From an uncultured Oscillospiraceae bacterium (lineage in GTDB: Bacteria; Bacillota; Clostridia; Oscillospirales; Ruminococcaceae), in NCBI GenBank assembly GCA_949743955.1, contig CATJVQ010000040.1, forward strand, positions 1-62,410: a stretch of DNA of 62,410 bases, read 5' to 3'. A model generated the notes under the pieces. It saw only the letters and a list, made by a program, of their open reading frames with translations. It was not told where the DNA came from and searched no databases. Positions 19,902 to 28,970 of the stretch are shown one piece after another. Position 1 is the stretch's first letter, and each line of letters begins with the position of its first letter. The position numbers were made by a program, and so were the translations under genes.

Positions 19902-21152
19902 TTAGATATTTTCAAACACCTTCCGCAGCCGCATCAATGTCAGGCGGCGGCGGACATAGGGGGAAATCCGGAGCGTCAGCGGTACAATGTCCTCCCGCAC
20001 GCCGATTTCTCCCGGCTCCGCGACACCGCCCGCCTTTCGGAGCAGAGCCCGCAGCTCCTCCGCAGACGGGATCTCGTCAATCGCGGCGAGGATCTCGTCC
20101 CGAGCGCCCAGCGCTTTTTCGGCCGTGACGTCGTCGAGCGGATCGGGCACATTCTCTTCGAGGATGAGTTCCCGCATCCCTGCGTCCGGGAAATACCGCT
20201 CAATTTCCGCCCGCGTGTCCGGACGGGGGCCGGGGCGAAGCGTTCCGCTCCGCAGCGCCGCAGCAAATGCGTGGTACTGCTCTGCGCACAGCGCGAGCCC
20301 GATACCCACCTTTTCACCGTGCAGCGCGTCGGGTGGCGGGGCGAGGACGCCCATCTCCCACAGGTGCGAGACATGGTGCTCCGCGCCCGACGCCGGACGC
20401 GAATTGCCGACCATCTGCATCGCGAGCCCCGAGAGGAGGAGGCCGTACATCAGCTTTTCACAGCCGTCCCTCCCGCCGGCGGCGATTTCGTCCACTGCCG
20501 CGCGTACATCCTCCACAGCCCGGCTCATCAGCCCGGCCACACGGTCACAGTAGTACTCCCCTGTCACCGCTTTACTGATCTTCCAGTCGGCGAGCGCCGT
20601 ATACTTGCCGAGCAGGTCGCCGAAGCCCGAGGCGTTGAGCCTCTGCGGCGCGGCGGAGAAGATATCGCTGTCCGCCACCACGTAGAGCGGGGCGACGGCG
20701 GGCATCGTCTTTTTGCAGCCCTGCCACGTCATGGCCGCGACAGTGGAGACAAACCCATCCACGCTCGCGGCCGTGGGGACAGAGATAAACGGGATCTCCT
20801 TTTCATGCGCGAGAAAACGCGAGATGTCGTGAATGGTCCCCGACCCGACGGCTAAGAGGACGTCCGCCGTTTCCGGCAGCTTCTCCCGCACCGCCGCGAC
20901 ACCGTGCTCGTCCGCGTGCAGGCCCTGGGGCGATACGCACACGACATCCGCCTCCGGCAGCAGCGCCGAGACAGCCTTCCCCGCCGCGGTGAAGGTGTTC
21001 TCGTCGCACACGATGCACGGTGCGTCCCACGGCTTCACCTTTTCCGGCAGCGAACGGATAGCGCCGCTCTCGATCACAATATCCTTGACGACTATCGGAT
21101 GCTCGTGCCCGCACGGGCAGGCGCCGGTGAAAGCGCTTAAATCAATGTGCAT
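19902..21152 (-). CDS. araM: sn-Glycerol-1-phosphate dehydrogenase AraM
   Basis: A 416-residue iron-type alcohol dehydrogenase-fold enzyme that reduces dihydroxyacetone phosphate to glycerol-1-phosphate in Bacillus AraM/EgsA. The NAD(P)-binding VGSGTIHDISRF and FISVPTAASVDGFVS regions and the metal-binding region EHHVSHLWEMG are present. ATG 21152 follows GAGGGGG, four bases after araD. It has the same operon position as Bacillus subtilis araM, yet its link to arabinose use is unexplained. The size is typical. Confidence 0.9.
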   Translation of the reverse strand: MHIDLSAFTGACPCGHEHPIVVKDIVIESGAIRSLPEKVKPWDAPCIVCDENTFTAAGKAVSALLPEADVVCVSPQGLHADEHGVAAVREKLPETADVLLAVGSGTIHDISRFLAHEKEIPFISVPTAASVDGFVSTVAAMTWQGCKKTMPAVAPLYVVADSDIFSAAPQRLNASGFGDLLGKYTALADWKISKAVTGEYYCDRVAGLMSRAVEDVRAAVDEIAAGGRDGCEKLMYGLLLSGLAMQMVGNSRPASGAEHHVSHLWEMGVLAPPPDALHGEKVGIGLALCAEQYHAFAAALRSGTLRPGPRPDTRAEIERYFPDAGMRELILEENVPDPLDDVTAEKALGARDEILAAIDEIPSAEELRALLRKAGGVAEPGEIGVREDIVPLTLRISPYVRRRLTLMRLRKVFENI

Positions 21153-21156
21153 CCGC

Positions 21157-21852
21157 TTACCCCCTCTGGCCGTAGTAGGCGTTCGCACCGTGCTTGCGCA
21201 GGTAGTGCTTGTCGAGCAGCTCCTGCTGCATGGCGGGCAGGGAGGGGTTCATCATCAGATTGTGCCACGCCATCATGGCGACCTCCTCAAGCACGACCGC
21301 GTTATGGACGGCGTTCTTCGCGCTGGTTCCCCAGGTGAAGGGGCCGTGGCTGTGCACAAGCACCGCCGGGATGTCGGCGGGGTTCAGCCCCTTAAACCGC
21401 TCGATGATGACGGTGCCGGTCTCCTTCTCATATTCGCCCGCAATTTCAGCGGGGATCATCTTGCGCGTGCAGGGGATTTCGCCGTAAAAGTAATCCCCGT
21501 GGGTGGTGCCCAGAGCGGGGATACCGCGCCCGGACTGGGCGAAGATGGTCGCCCAGCGGCTGTGCGTATGCACCACCGCGCCGATGCTGCCAAACGCCTT
21601 GTAGAGCTCGGCGTGGGTTGGGGTGTCGGAGGAGGGGTTGAGCTTCCCCTCCACCGTCTTTCCGGTCTCGATGTCCACGACGACCATGTCCTCCGGCTTC
21701 ATCATGTCGTACTCGACACCCGAGGGCTTAATCACGAGTACGCCCTTCTCCCGGTCCACAGCGGAGACATTGCCCCACGTGAACGTGATGAGCCCGTGTT
21801 TGGGCAGGAGCATATTGGCTTCATATACCTGTTCCTTGAGCGCTTCGAGCAT
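21157..21852 (-). CDS. araD: L-ribulose-5-phosphate 4-epimerase
   Basis: A 231-residue class II aldolase/epimerase that converts L-ribulose 5-phosphate to D-xylulose 5-phosphate. The zinc-binding pattern appears as [14 protein letters not shown] and the later HSHGPFTWG. The conserved [13 protein letters not shown] lies at about 25-37. It is full length and packed between araA (12 bp) and araM (4 bp). Confidence 0.96.
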   Translation of the reverse strand: MLEALKEQVYEANMLLPKHGLITFTWGNVSAVDREKGVLVIKPSGVEYDMMKPEDMVVVDIETGKTVEGKLNPSSDTPTHAELYKAFGSIGAVVHTHSRWATIFAQSGRGIPALGTTHGDYFYGEIPCTRKMIPAEIAGEYEKETGTVIIERFKGLNPADIPAVLVHSHGPFTWGTSAKNAVHNAVVLEEVAMMAWHNLMMNPSLPAMQQELLDKHYLRKHGANAYYGQRG

Positions 21853-21864
21853 GGATACTCCTCC

Positions 21865-23343
21865 TTACTTGAGCTTCCAGGCGAGGTCGGAAAGGAAGAG
21901 TTCCTTCTTGAGCCCCTCGATGGTGGTGTCCTTGGTGATGTGCACGAACTCAATGCCCATGATCTCCGCGAAGTCCTCCATCATCTGGGCGGTGGCGGCG
22001 TAGGAGAAGACCGTGTGGTGCGCGCCGCCCGCGAGGATCCACGCATGTGCGCCGGTGCGCAGATCCGGCATGGCCTTCCACATGATGCGCGCGACAGGGA
22101 GGTTGGGCATCTCGTAAATCGGCTTCACGGCCTCGACATCCTGCACGATCATGCGCAGCCGGCCGCCCATGTCGATGAGGGAAACGACGATGGCTTTCCC
22201 GGGATGCCCCTCGAACACGAGGCGGGCCGGATCCTTGCGGTTGCCGATGCCGAGCGGATGCACTTCGATGCGGGGCTTATCGGCCGCGACGCTCGGGCAC
22301 ACCTCAAGCATATGCGCGCCGAGGGAGAGCTCTTTCCCGGGCTCGAGATCGTAGGTGTAGTCCTCCATGAAGGCGGTGCCGCCAGGCGGGCCCTCGGTCA
22401 TGGCCTTGACGATATGCGTCATGGCGGAGACCTTCCAGTCGCCCTCGCCGCCGTAGCCGTAGCCCTTCTCCATCAGGCGCTGGCTGGCCAGACCCGGAAG
22501 CTGCTCCATGCCGTAGAGATCCTCAAACGTGTTGCTGTATGCGCCCGCGCCCTCGCGCTCAAGGATGCGCTCCATCGCGATCTCCTCTTTCGCCTGATAG
22601 CGGACAGCCTCGATATTGTCGGTGGCGATGGTGTACTTCTCCTCGTACTCCTTCATGAGCGCGTCGACCTCGGCCTCGGTGACCTTGTTAATCTCGTCGA
22701 CAAGCTGCCCCACGGGCCAGGTGTTGACCTGCCAGCCGAGCTTGTGCTGCACTTCCACCTTATCGCCCTCGGTGACAGCGACCTGCCGCATATTGTCCCC
22801 AAAACGGACAACGCGCAGATTACGGCTGACAGCGGCGGCAACGGCGGAGCGCATCCAGCTGCCGAGCTGCTCCTGCACGTCGGCGTCCTGCCAGTAGCCG
22901 ACAACAATTTTCCTAGCCATCCGCAGGCGGGCGCCGATAAAGCCGTGCTCACGGTCGCCGTGCGCAGCCTGGTTGAGGTTCATGAAATCCATGTCGATTT
23001 CTTCGTTGGGGATGTTGCGGTTATACTGGGTGTGGAAATGGCAGTAGGGCTTCTGGAGGAGATCGAAGCCGCGGATCCACATCTTGCTCGGGCTGAAGGT
23101 GTGCATCCAGGTGATGACGCCGGCGCAGTTATCATCGTAATTGGCTTCCTTCATCACGCGGGTGATCTCATCCGGTGTCTTGACCGTATCCTTATAAACG
23201 ACGCGGCAGGGGATGTTCGGGGACGCGTCGAGCGCCTTGGCCATCTCCTCTGCGCGGGCGGCGACGGTCTCGAGAACCTCGGGTCCATAGAGGTGCTGCG
23301 AGCCGACGACGAACCAGAACGTGTACTCTTTCATGGGCTTCAT
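21865..23343 (-). CDS. araA: L-arabinose isomerase
   Basis: A 492-residue isomerase that turns L-arabinose into L-ribulose with Mn2+. It begins with the family signature FWFVVGSQHLYGPEVL, with the metal/substrate region EGDWKVSAMTHIVKAM and catalytic glutamates typical of AraA. The length is the usual ~490. ATG 23343 has AAGGAG nine bases upstream; the next ATG (23334) is too far from it. It is the second gene of the operon. Confidence 0.97.
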   Translation of the reverse strand: MKPMKEYTFWFVVGSQHLYGPEVLETVAARAEEMAKALDASPNIPCRVVYKDTVKTPDEITRVMKEANYDDNCAGVITWMHTFSPSKMWIRGFDLLQKPYCHFHTQYNRNIPNEEIDMDFMNLNQAAHGDREHGFIGARLRMARKIVVGYWQDADVQEQLGSWMRSAVAAAVSRNLRVVRFGDNMRQVAVTEGDKVEVQHKLGWQVNTWPVGQLVDEINKVTEAEVDALMKEYEEKYTIATDNIEAVRYQAKEEIAMERILEREGAGAYSNTFEDLYGMEQLPGLASQRLMEKGYGYGGEGDWKVSAMTHIVKAMTEGPPGGTAFMEDYTYDLEPGKELSLGAHMLEVCPSVAADKPRIEVHPLGIGNRKDPARLVFEGHPGKAIVVSLIDMGGRLRMIVQDVEAVKPIYEMPNLPVARIMWKAMPDLRTGAHAWILAGGAHHTVFSYAATAQMMEDFAEIMGIEFVHITKDTTIEGLKKELFLSDLAWKLK

Positions 23344-23384
23344 AGGGCATTTCTCCTTTATAATAAATTTTGCCGAAAGTGACC

Positions 23385-25067
23385 TTATGCTTTGGTATCC
23401 AGCGTCTCACGCCGGATCTGCCGCAGGTGCTTCATCACGTCGTTTTCGCCGCGGCCGAAGTAGTCGTGGAGCGTGAGGTATTCTTTATACAGCCGCTCAT
23501 AGACAGCCGCCCTCTCCGGGATGGGGGTGTAAACCGTATCCTGCACCTTGCCCATCGCGCGCGCGGCGGCGAAGATGTCGTCATACCCGCCCGCTTCCTT
23601 TCCGGCGGCGACAGCGGCGAAGATGGCGCTCCCGAGCGCCGGGCCCTGCGCGGTGCCGGCGATGCGCACGGGCATGCCGAGCACGTCGGCGTAAATCTGC
23701 ATTGTCATCGGATCCTTCTGGCTGATGCCGCCGGAGGCGTAGAACTCGCCCACCCGGACACCCCCCTCCCGGAACGCCTCGACGATGCGGCGTGTCCCGT
23801 AGGCCGTGGCCTCGATGAGTGCGCGGTAGATTTCCTCCGGGCGCGTCTGGAGCGTCATGCCCAGCATCATCCCGCAAAGGTCCACGTCGACCAGCACGCT
23901 CCGGTTGCCGTTCCACCAGTCGAGCGCCAGGAGCCCGCTCTCCCCGGGGAAGAGCCTGTCGGCCTTTTCGCGCAGATACGCATAGATATTCTTCCCCTGC
24001 CGTTTCGCGTCCTCCACATAGGACGCGGGCAGGCAGTTTTCGATGAACCATGCGAAGTGGTCTCCCACACAGCTCTGTCCGGCTTCGTACCCATAGTAGC
24101 CGGGGTACACACCGCCGTCCACGACACCGCACATCCCCCGGACAGCGTGCTCCTCCCTATCGAACAGGACATGGCACGTACTTGTGCCCATGATGGCGAG
24201 CATCGCCCCCGTGCGCTCAATCCCGAGCGCGGGGACAGTGACATGCGCGTCCACGTTCCCCGCGGCGACAGCCGTCCCGGGCAGGAGGCCCGTCGCAGCC
24301 GCCATCGCTTCGGTGACGCCGCCCACGCGCTCCCCGAGCTGCACGAGCGGATAGGCGAATTTCTCCTCCGTATAGCGGGCCAGGCGCGGATCGAGGGAGG
24401 CAAAGAAGTCCTCGCTCGGATATTTCCCGCCCTGCCAGAGGCCCTTATACCCGGCCGCCCCCGCCGCCCGGCTCCAGACGCCGGTGAGCTGTAACACAAT
24501 CCAGTCCGTGGCTTCGATGAAAGCGTCGGCCGCCGCGTAGATTTCGGGAGCCTCTTCGATGACCTGCCAGATTTTCGGCGTCTGCCATTCACTCGAGACA
24601 CGCCCGCCGTACTGCCGCAGCCAGGGCTCCCCCCTCTGCTGTGCCGCCTCGGTCAGGCGGTTCGCCAAATGCTGCGCGGCGTGGTGCTTCCAGAGCTTCA
24701 CCCACGCGTGCGGGTTTTCCCGGTATTCCGGCAGGAAGCACAGCGGTGTCCCGTCGCGCCGGACCGGCAGAAGTGTCGACGCCGTGAAGTCCACCGCTAC
24801 GCCGATGACCTCCTCTGCTTTCACCCCGCTTTGGCGGAGCACATCGGGGATAGTGTGGGTGAGCACGTCCAGATAGTCCTGCGGGTGCTCGAGCGCCCAG
24901 TCCATCGGAAGCGGCACGGAGCCGCACGCGGGCGGGAGCGCACGGTCCATAACCGCATGCGGATAGTCAAACGCGCTCGACGCCTTCTCCTCCCCGGAAT
25001 GAACGTCCACTAGGACCGCCCGGCCGGACAGTGTCCCGAAATCAATGCCGATTGTATACGCCGCCAT
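23385..25067 (-). CDS. araB: Ribulokinase
   Basis: A 560-residue FGGY-family kinase phosphorylating L-ribulose. The N-terminal ATP-binding strand [18 protein letters not shown] and the second-domain [17 protein letters not shown] region are present. It is the first gene of the ara operon, 42 bp before araA. Its promoter (25131-25159) and an AraR-type operator (25107-25123) lie directly upstream, giving induction by arabinose if AraR acts as in Bacillus. Confidence 0.97.
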   Translation of the reverse strand: MAAYTIGIDFGTLSGRAVLVDVHSGEEKASSAFDYPHAVMDRALPPACGSVPLPMDWALEHPQDYLDVLTHTIPDVLRQSGVKAEEVIGVAVDFTASTLLPVRRDGTPLCFLPEYRENPHAWVKLWKHHAAQHLANRLTEAAQQRGEPWLRQYGGRVSSEWQTPKIWQVIEEAPEIYAAADAFIEATDWIVLQLTGVWSRAAGAAGYKGLWQGGKYPSEDFFASLDPRLARYTEEKFAYPLVQLGERVGGVTEAMAAATGLLPGTAVAAGNVDAHVTVPALGIERTGAMLAIMGTSTCHVLFDREEHAVRGMCGVVDGGVYPGYYGYEAGQSCVGDHFAWFIENCLPASYVEDAKRQGKNIYAYLREKADRLFPGESGLLALDWWNGNRSVLVDVDLCGMMLGMTLQTRPEEIYRALIEATAYGTRRIVEAFREGGVRVGEFYASGGISQKDPMTMQIYADVLGMPVRIAGTAQGPALGSAIFAAVAAGKEAGGYDDIFAAARAMGKVQDTVYTPIPERAAVYERLYKEYLTLHDYFGRGENDVMKHLRQIRRETLDTKA

Positions 25068-25106
25068 CTCCCCGGCCCCCTTTCTATATCTTTAATAAAA
25101 GCCTTT

Positions 25107-25159
25107 CACTTGTACGTACATTTTAAATTCAGTGTATCGTATTCGGCGGAAATTTGCAA
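25107..25159 (-). promoter_or_regulatory. araB promoter with AraR-type operator
   Basis: On the minus strand TTGCAA (25154-25159) and TACACT (25131-25136) are 17 bp apart. Just after the start point lies the palindrome TTGTACGTACA (25110-25120) within ACTTGTACGTACATTT. This matches the core of the Bacillus AraR operator (TTGTACGTACAA). An operator at +1 would block initiation until arabinose binds AraR. Confidence 0.8.
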
Positions 25160-25185
25160 TAGGCTCACTTCACAAAACCGACCGC

Positions 25186-26268
25186 CTAGACCGAAGCTCT
25201 TTCGGCAATATGCCAGCCAAGAAGCGCAGGGGTCTGCGGCATACCGTGGATAAGGCCGAGGAGCTTCTTCGCGGCAAGGCGGCCGATCTCCTCTCTGCCG
25301 GATCCGCCTGTGTCACGCGGGACATTTAAAGACAAGCTTGTCAGCTGCGGGACGCTCATTGAGGCAAAGACGCTGTCGTCGAATCCGATGACGGCCATCT
25401 CCTCCGGCACATGGATGCCCCAGTCATGCAGGAAGCGCAGCACCTCGAGCGCGGTCTCGTCGTTATAGCAGACAACCCCTGTGCATCCGCCGAGGACGCC
25501 CGCAAGATTCTCCCCGAGCAGAGCGCGGCGTGTCTCAGTGGTGTACCAGAGGATGTGATCATCCGCCACCGGGCTCCCCGCCCGCCGGAGCGCTTCAATG
25601 AACCCGGCATAGCGCCGGTGACCCTGGATATCGTCGCTCTTAAAGACGCCGGAGATGCGCGTGTGGCCGTGCGTGAGCAGGTATTCGGTGGCCAGCGCGC
25701 CGCCGGCGCGGTCGTCCGCCGCGACATAGATAGCCGGGCGGTAATCGGGATAAAAGCCGTTGATGAAGACGATGGGCGTGCCCATCTCCTCCAGGCGGCG
25801 GTATAAATCAATGTTCGGGTTGGGCAGAGCGGTCTTCGTCCCCTCGACGATGATCCCGTCGGCCGGGCGGCGCAGCAGCCCCTCAAGGATGGCGCGCTCA
25901 CTGTCCACACGGTTGCGGGTGGCCGAAAGCATGGGGACACATCCGTTCTTCGCGAGCGTCTCCTCGATGCCGCGCAGAATGTCGGGAAAAATATATTCGC
26001 CGATATACGTTGTGATAACAGCGATATTTCCGCTGATGGGCCTGGGGGGCGGCGAAGTGCGCACGACGGATCCGCTGCCGCGCCGGCGATCGATGAGCCC
26101 CTCCTGCTCGAGCACGCTGAGCGCCTGCCGCACTGTCTGGCGGCTGATGCCCTCGCTCGCGGTCAGCTCATTTTCCGAGGGAAGTTTCCCGCCGGGAAGG
26201 ATCTGCCCGGTTCGGATCAGGTCACGCAGCTTCTGTGCGAGGATCTCATATTTCGCCACCCAAAACAC
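25186..26268 (-). CDS. araR: Arabinose operon repressor AraR
   Basis: A 360-residue chimeric regulator. It has an N-terminal GntR winged helix (about 1-70, including LPSENELTASEGISRQTVRQ) fused to a LacI/periplasmic-sugar-binding type effector domain (from about 85, with VFINGFYPD and VIGFDDSVFASM). This fusion is the hallmark of AraR, which releases DNA on binding L-arabinose. It is transcribed in the same direction as araB, 118 bp upstream, from its own promoter. A palindrome over its -10 suggests autorepression. Confidence 0.94.
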   Translation of the reverse strand: MFWVAKYEILAQKLRDLIRTGQILPGGKLPSENELTASEGISRQTVRQALSVLEQEGLIDRRRGSGSVVRTSPPPRPISGNIAVITTYIGEYIFPDILRGIEETLAKNGCVPMLSATRNRVDSERAILEGLLRRPADGIIVEGTKTALPNPNIDLYRRLEEMGTPIVFINGFYPDYRPAIYVAADDRAGGALATEYLLTHGHTRISGVFKSDDIQGHRRYAGFIEALRRAGSPVADDHILWYTTETRRALLGENLAGVLGGCTGVVCYNDETALEVLRFLHDWGIHVPEEMAVIGFDDSVFASMSVPQLTSLSLNVPRDTGGSGREEIGRLAAKKLLGLIHGMPQTPALLGWHIAERASV

Positions 26269-26298
26269 CCCTTCGAAAGTTCAACCTTATCCACTATA

Positions 26299-26326
26299 AT
26301 TGTATCATACAACTTCATTTTTTCAA
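26299..26326 (-). promoter_or_regulatory. araR promoter with overlapping palindrome
   Basis: On the minus strand TTGAAA (26321-26326) and TACAAT (26299-26304) are 16 bp apart. The inverted repeat TTGTATCATACAA (26300-26312) covers the -10. It has AraR-like half sites but one extra central base compared with the araB operator. A separate palindrome AAATTGTACAATTT lies at 26419-26432. Confidence 0.55.
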
Positions 26327-26440
26327 GCCTTTTTTGTTCTTCTGGGTACCAAAAAAGCACCGGTGAAACCGGCGTTTTTCACAAATTGTTATGCCAATTA
26401 TCCGCCCGATTATCGAGTAAATTGTACAATTTGTCGATAT

Positions 26441-26929
26441 TCAGGATAAACAGGTACCGATGACACGATAAGCCTTTACCAGCTCCTCAAACGATCGGGC
26501 GCAGTTGGCGGGGCTCGGGGAGGGCAGGGGCAGCGCCTCCACCCCGCACACAGGCAGGATCAGCCGCCGGTAGAGCTTCGCCGCCGTGGCCCCCGTGGTG
26601 AAGACAGCGCGGATGGGCGCAGCGTCCAGAATGGGGCGGATGTCGTTGGGGACGGGATTGCGTATGCTCGCGTCGGACGCGCCACGGATATCGCACCGCT
26701 TGAGGACATCCCAGAGTGCGACGCCATATGCAAGCGCCATCCGCCTCCGCCCGGGGACATCCTCCGGGACGGGACACTCCAGCACCGCCCCCAGTACGGG
26801 CCAGAACCGGTTTCGGGGGTGCATATAATAGAAGGCCGCTTCCCGCGACTTCGGGGAGGGCATCGTGCCGAGGATGAGGACACGGGAATGGGTGTCGTAC
26901 ACCGGGCCGAAGCCGTGGGTCACTTCCAT
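26441..26929 (-). CDS. DNA-deoxyinosine glycosylase (uracil-DNA glycosylase superfamily)
   Basis: A 162-residue protein of the uracil-DNA glycosylase fold, closest to the bacterial deoxyinosine glycosylase group that removes hypoxanthine from DNA. Visible motifs are LILGTMPSPKSREAAFYY at the start, HPRNRFWPVLG and the C-terminal LPLPSPSPAN. ATG 26929 overlaps the radical SAM stop (ATGA), so it is the last gene of the aro operon. The upstream in-frame extension is antisense coding and was discarded. Confidence 0.82.
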   Translation of the reverse strand: MEVTHGFGPVYDTHSRVLILGTMPSPKSREAAFYYMHPRNRFWPVLGAVLECPVPEDVPGRRRMALAYGVALWDVLKRCDIRGASDASIRNPVPNDIRPILDAAPIRAVFTTGATAAKLYRRLILPVCGVEALPLPSPSPANCARSFEELVKAYRVIGTCLS

Positions 26930-27840
26930 CAATCCCCCTCCTTTTTCCGGACACCCTGTAGGGAAAAGTCCGGGATAAACGCCGTGTCGGCGGAGGAGAG
27001 ATCCTGAAGGTAGCCGTCCTCGAAGCCGCTCCAAAGAAGGTACTCCTCCACCCGCCGGTATTCCGCCTCTGCGAGCGGACGATTCAGGTCCGGCATCGTT
27101 TTGGCCCGCCCGCAGGGGACATACTGCCCCATGAGGCTTAAGAGCACTGTATGGGGCGGGAAAGTGTCCCGCACCCAGTCGATGACGTCCAGCGCGTTCG
27201 CTGCGCCCGCCTCCCCTGGCAGCACCAGATGCCGGATGAGGACGCCGGAACGGAGCAGGCCGTCCCCGTCCAGCACATACGGTCCCGCCTGCCGGACCAT
27301 CTCCCGAATGGCGGCCTTCGCCGCCTCCGGATAATCCGGCGCGCCGCAGCAGCGGCGGGCTAAATCCGCATCCATATACTTGAAATCGGGGAGGTAAACC
27401 TGAATCTTCCCCTCGAGCAGATGCAGAGCCTCCACACTTTCGTAGCCGCCGCAGTTGTAGACAGCGGGCACAGGCAGCCCTCCTTCGAGCGCCGCCGCCA
27501 CCGCGCGCACAAAGTGCGACGGTGTGACAAAATTGACATTGTGCGCGCCCGCCCCGATGAGCTCGAAGCAGATTTCGCGCAGACGCTCCGCGGAGACAGC
27601 CTCCCCCTTCCGGCGGACGCTGAGCTCCTCGTTCTGGCAGAAGACGCACCCGAGCGGGCAGCCGGAGAAGAAGATGGCGCCGCTGCCGCACGCCCCGCTC
27701 AGGCACGGCTCCTCCCAGTGGTGGAGCATTGCGCGGGCAAGGACGGGGAGCGCCCCCATCCCGCACACGCCGCTTCCGCCCGCTTCGTCCCGCCACGCGC
27801 CGCATCGGCGGGGGCAGTCGCGGCAAAGATAGCCGCTCAT
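26929..27840 (-). CDS. Radical SAM protein, pyruvate formate-lyase activase-like
   Basis: A 303-residue radical SAM enzyme. The cluster motif is GCPLGCVFCQN (CxxxCxxC, about 60-70), preceded by an extra Cys-rich N-terminus with CRDCPRRCG. It resembles the PflX/PflA-like group of uncharacterised activases. No glycyl-radical enzyme lies nearby. Four-base overlaps with pheA upstream and the glycosylase downstream mean it is translated with the aromatic operon, though no shared chemistry is evident. Confidence 0.85.
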   Translation of the reverse strand: MSGYLCRDCPRRCGAWRDEAGGSGVCGMGALPVLARAMLHHWEEPCLSGACGSGAIFFSGCPLGCVFCQNEELSVRRKGEAVSAERLREICFELIGAGAHNVNFVTPSHFVRAVAAALEGGLPVPAVYNCGGYESVEALHLLEGKIQVYLPDFKYMDADLARRCCGAPDYPEAAKAAIREMVRQAGPYVLDGDGLLRSGVLIRHLVLPGEAGAANALDVIDWVRDTFPPHTVLLSLMGQYVPCGRAKTMPDLNRPLAEAEYRRVEEYLLWSGFEDGYLQDLSSADTAFIPDFSLQGVRKKEGD

Positions 27841-28970
27841 GTATAGTTCCCCAGGAACTCGAACTGCCCCGTCTCCTCCTCAAGCGAGCAGATGAGGTCG
27901 CGCACAGCGTCCTCACGCACGGATCCGTCGAAGTCGAAATAGAACCGGAACTCGAAGTCCGTGTCCGGGCGCGGGCGGCTCTCGAGCTTCGTCAGGTTTA
28001 GAGAAAGCGAGGAGAAGCGCGTCAGAATGCGGCCGAGCGAGCCTGTCTCGTGCGGAAGTGTCAGGGACAGGCTGATCTTGTTCGCATCCGGCGGGATGAT
28101 GAGCTCCTTCGAGATCACGAGGAAGCGTGTGAAATTCGGGCGGACGTTCTGCAGCCCCTCCCGGACAATGCGCAGCCCGTAATATTCCGCGCAGGCGCGG
28201 GAGGCGATGGCGGCGGCACGGGGGGAGTTCATTTCAGCCACGCGTTTGGCCGCAGCGGCGGTGGTGGTGTCCACATGCGCCCGGATCCCCGGATGCCCGC
28301 TAAGGAACTGCGAGCACTGGCTGATAGCCTGTTCGTGGGAGTAGACGTCCGTGATCGCACCGGCGTCCGCGCCGGAGCAGGCGAGCAGGCAGTGATCTAC
28401 CGGGAGCTTATAGGATCCGCAGATGGTCAATTTGTATTGGCGCAGGAGATCGTATACCGCGTCCACACTGCCGGCGATGGAGTTTTCGATCGGCACCACG
28501 CCGAAGTCCGCCTCCCCGCCTGCTACGGCCGCGAACACACCATCAAACCGCTCGCAGAAGCGGAGCGCCGGGCGCTTAAACAGCGCGAGCACCGCCTCGT
28601 GCGCGTACGCGCCCGGCACCCCCGCGCAGGCCACGTCCGCTTCCTCCGGCACACGCCGCCCGGCCGCGACGGCCGCTTCTATCCGCCGGCGGAGCTCGCT
28701 CCTGTCCGTATGCGCAAGGATCTGGCGCTGGTAGGATTTGCTCACATCCATGAGCGTGGTGAAGAGCACCTGCGCGCTGCCGGAAAATTCCCCGGCCTTC
28801 TCTCCCACGCGCCGGAGGATCTGCCGCTCCCGTTCCTGCTGGAAGATGGGCAGTCCGTGCTCCTGCTTATAGCGGGCGACCTGCCCGGCCAGGCTCATCC
28901 GGCGGGTGAAGAGGGAGAGGATCTCTTCGTCGATGCCGTTAATCTGTTCCCGCAGTTCCTCTAATTCCAA
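27837..28970 (-). CDS. pheA: Bifunctional chorismate mutase / prephenate dehydratase
   Basis: A 377-residue P-protein making phenylpyruvate from chorismate. Domains in order are an AroQ chorismate mutase (about 1-85, LREQINGIDEEILSLFTRRM), a prephenate dehydratase (about 105-285, with GVPGAYAHEA and VVPIENSIAGSV) and a C-terminal ACT domain with the Phe-binding ESRP motif. Feedback inhibition by phenylalanine is therefore expected. It overlaps aroC by 10 bp. The length matches clostridial PheA. Confidence 0.96.
   Translation of the reverse strand: MELEELREQINGIDEEILSLFTRRMSLAGQVARYKQEHGLPIFQQERERQILRRVGEKAGEFSGSAQVLFTTLMDVSKSYQRQILAHTDRSELRRRIEAAVAAGRRVPEEADVACAGVPGAYAHEAVLALFKRPALRFCERFDGVFAAVAGGEADFGVVPIENSIAGSVDAVYDLLRQYKLTICGSYKLPVDHCLLACSGADAGAITDVYSHEQAISQCSQFLSGHPGIRAHVDTTTAAAAKRVAEMNSPRAAAIASRACAEYYGLRIVREGLQNVRPNFTRFLVISKELIIPPDANKISLSLTLPHETGSLGRILTRFSSLSLNLTKLESRPRPDTDFEFRFYFDFDGSVREDAVRDLICSLEEETGQFEFLGNYT

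Noticed and set aside
20833-23382. An 849-codon open frame on the plus strand opposite araM, araD and araA
   Set aside because: It is the complement of well-supported enzymes. High GC keeps antisense frames open, and it has low-complexity His/Gly/Ala composition and no ribosome site.
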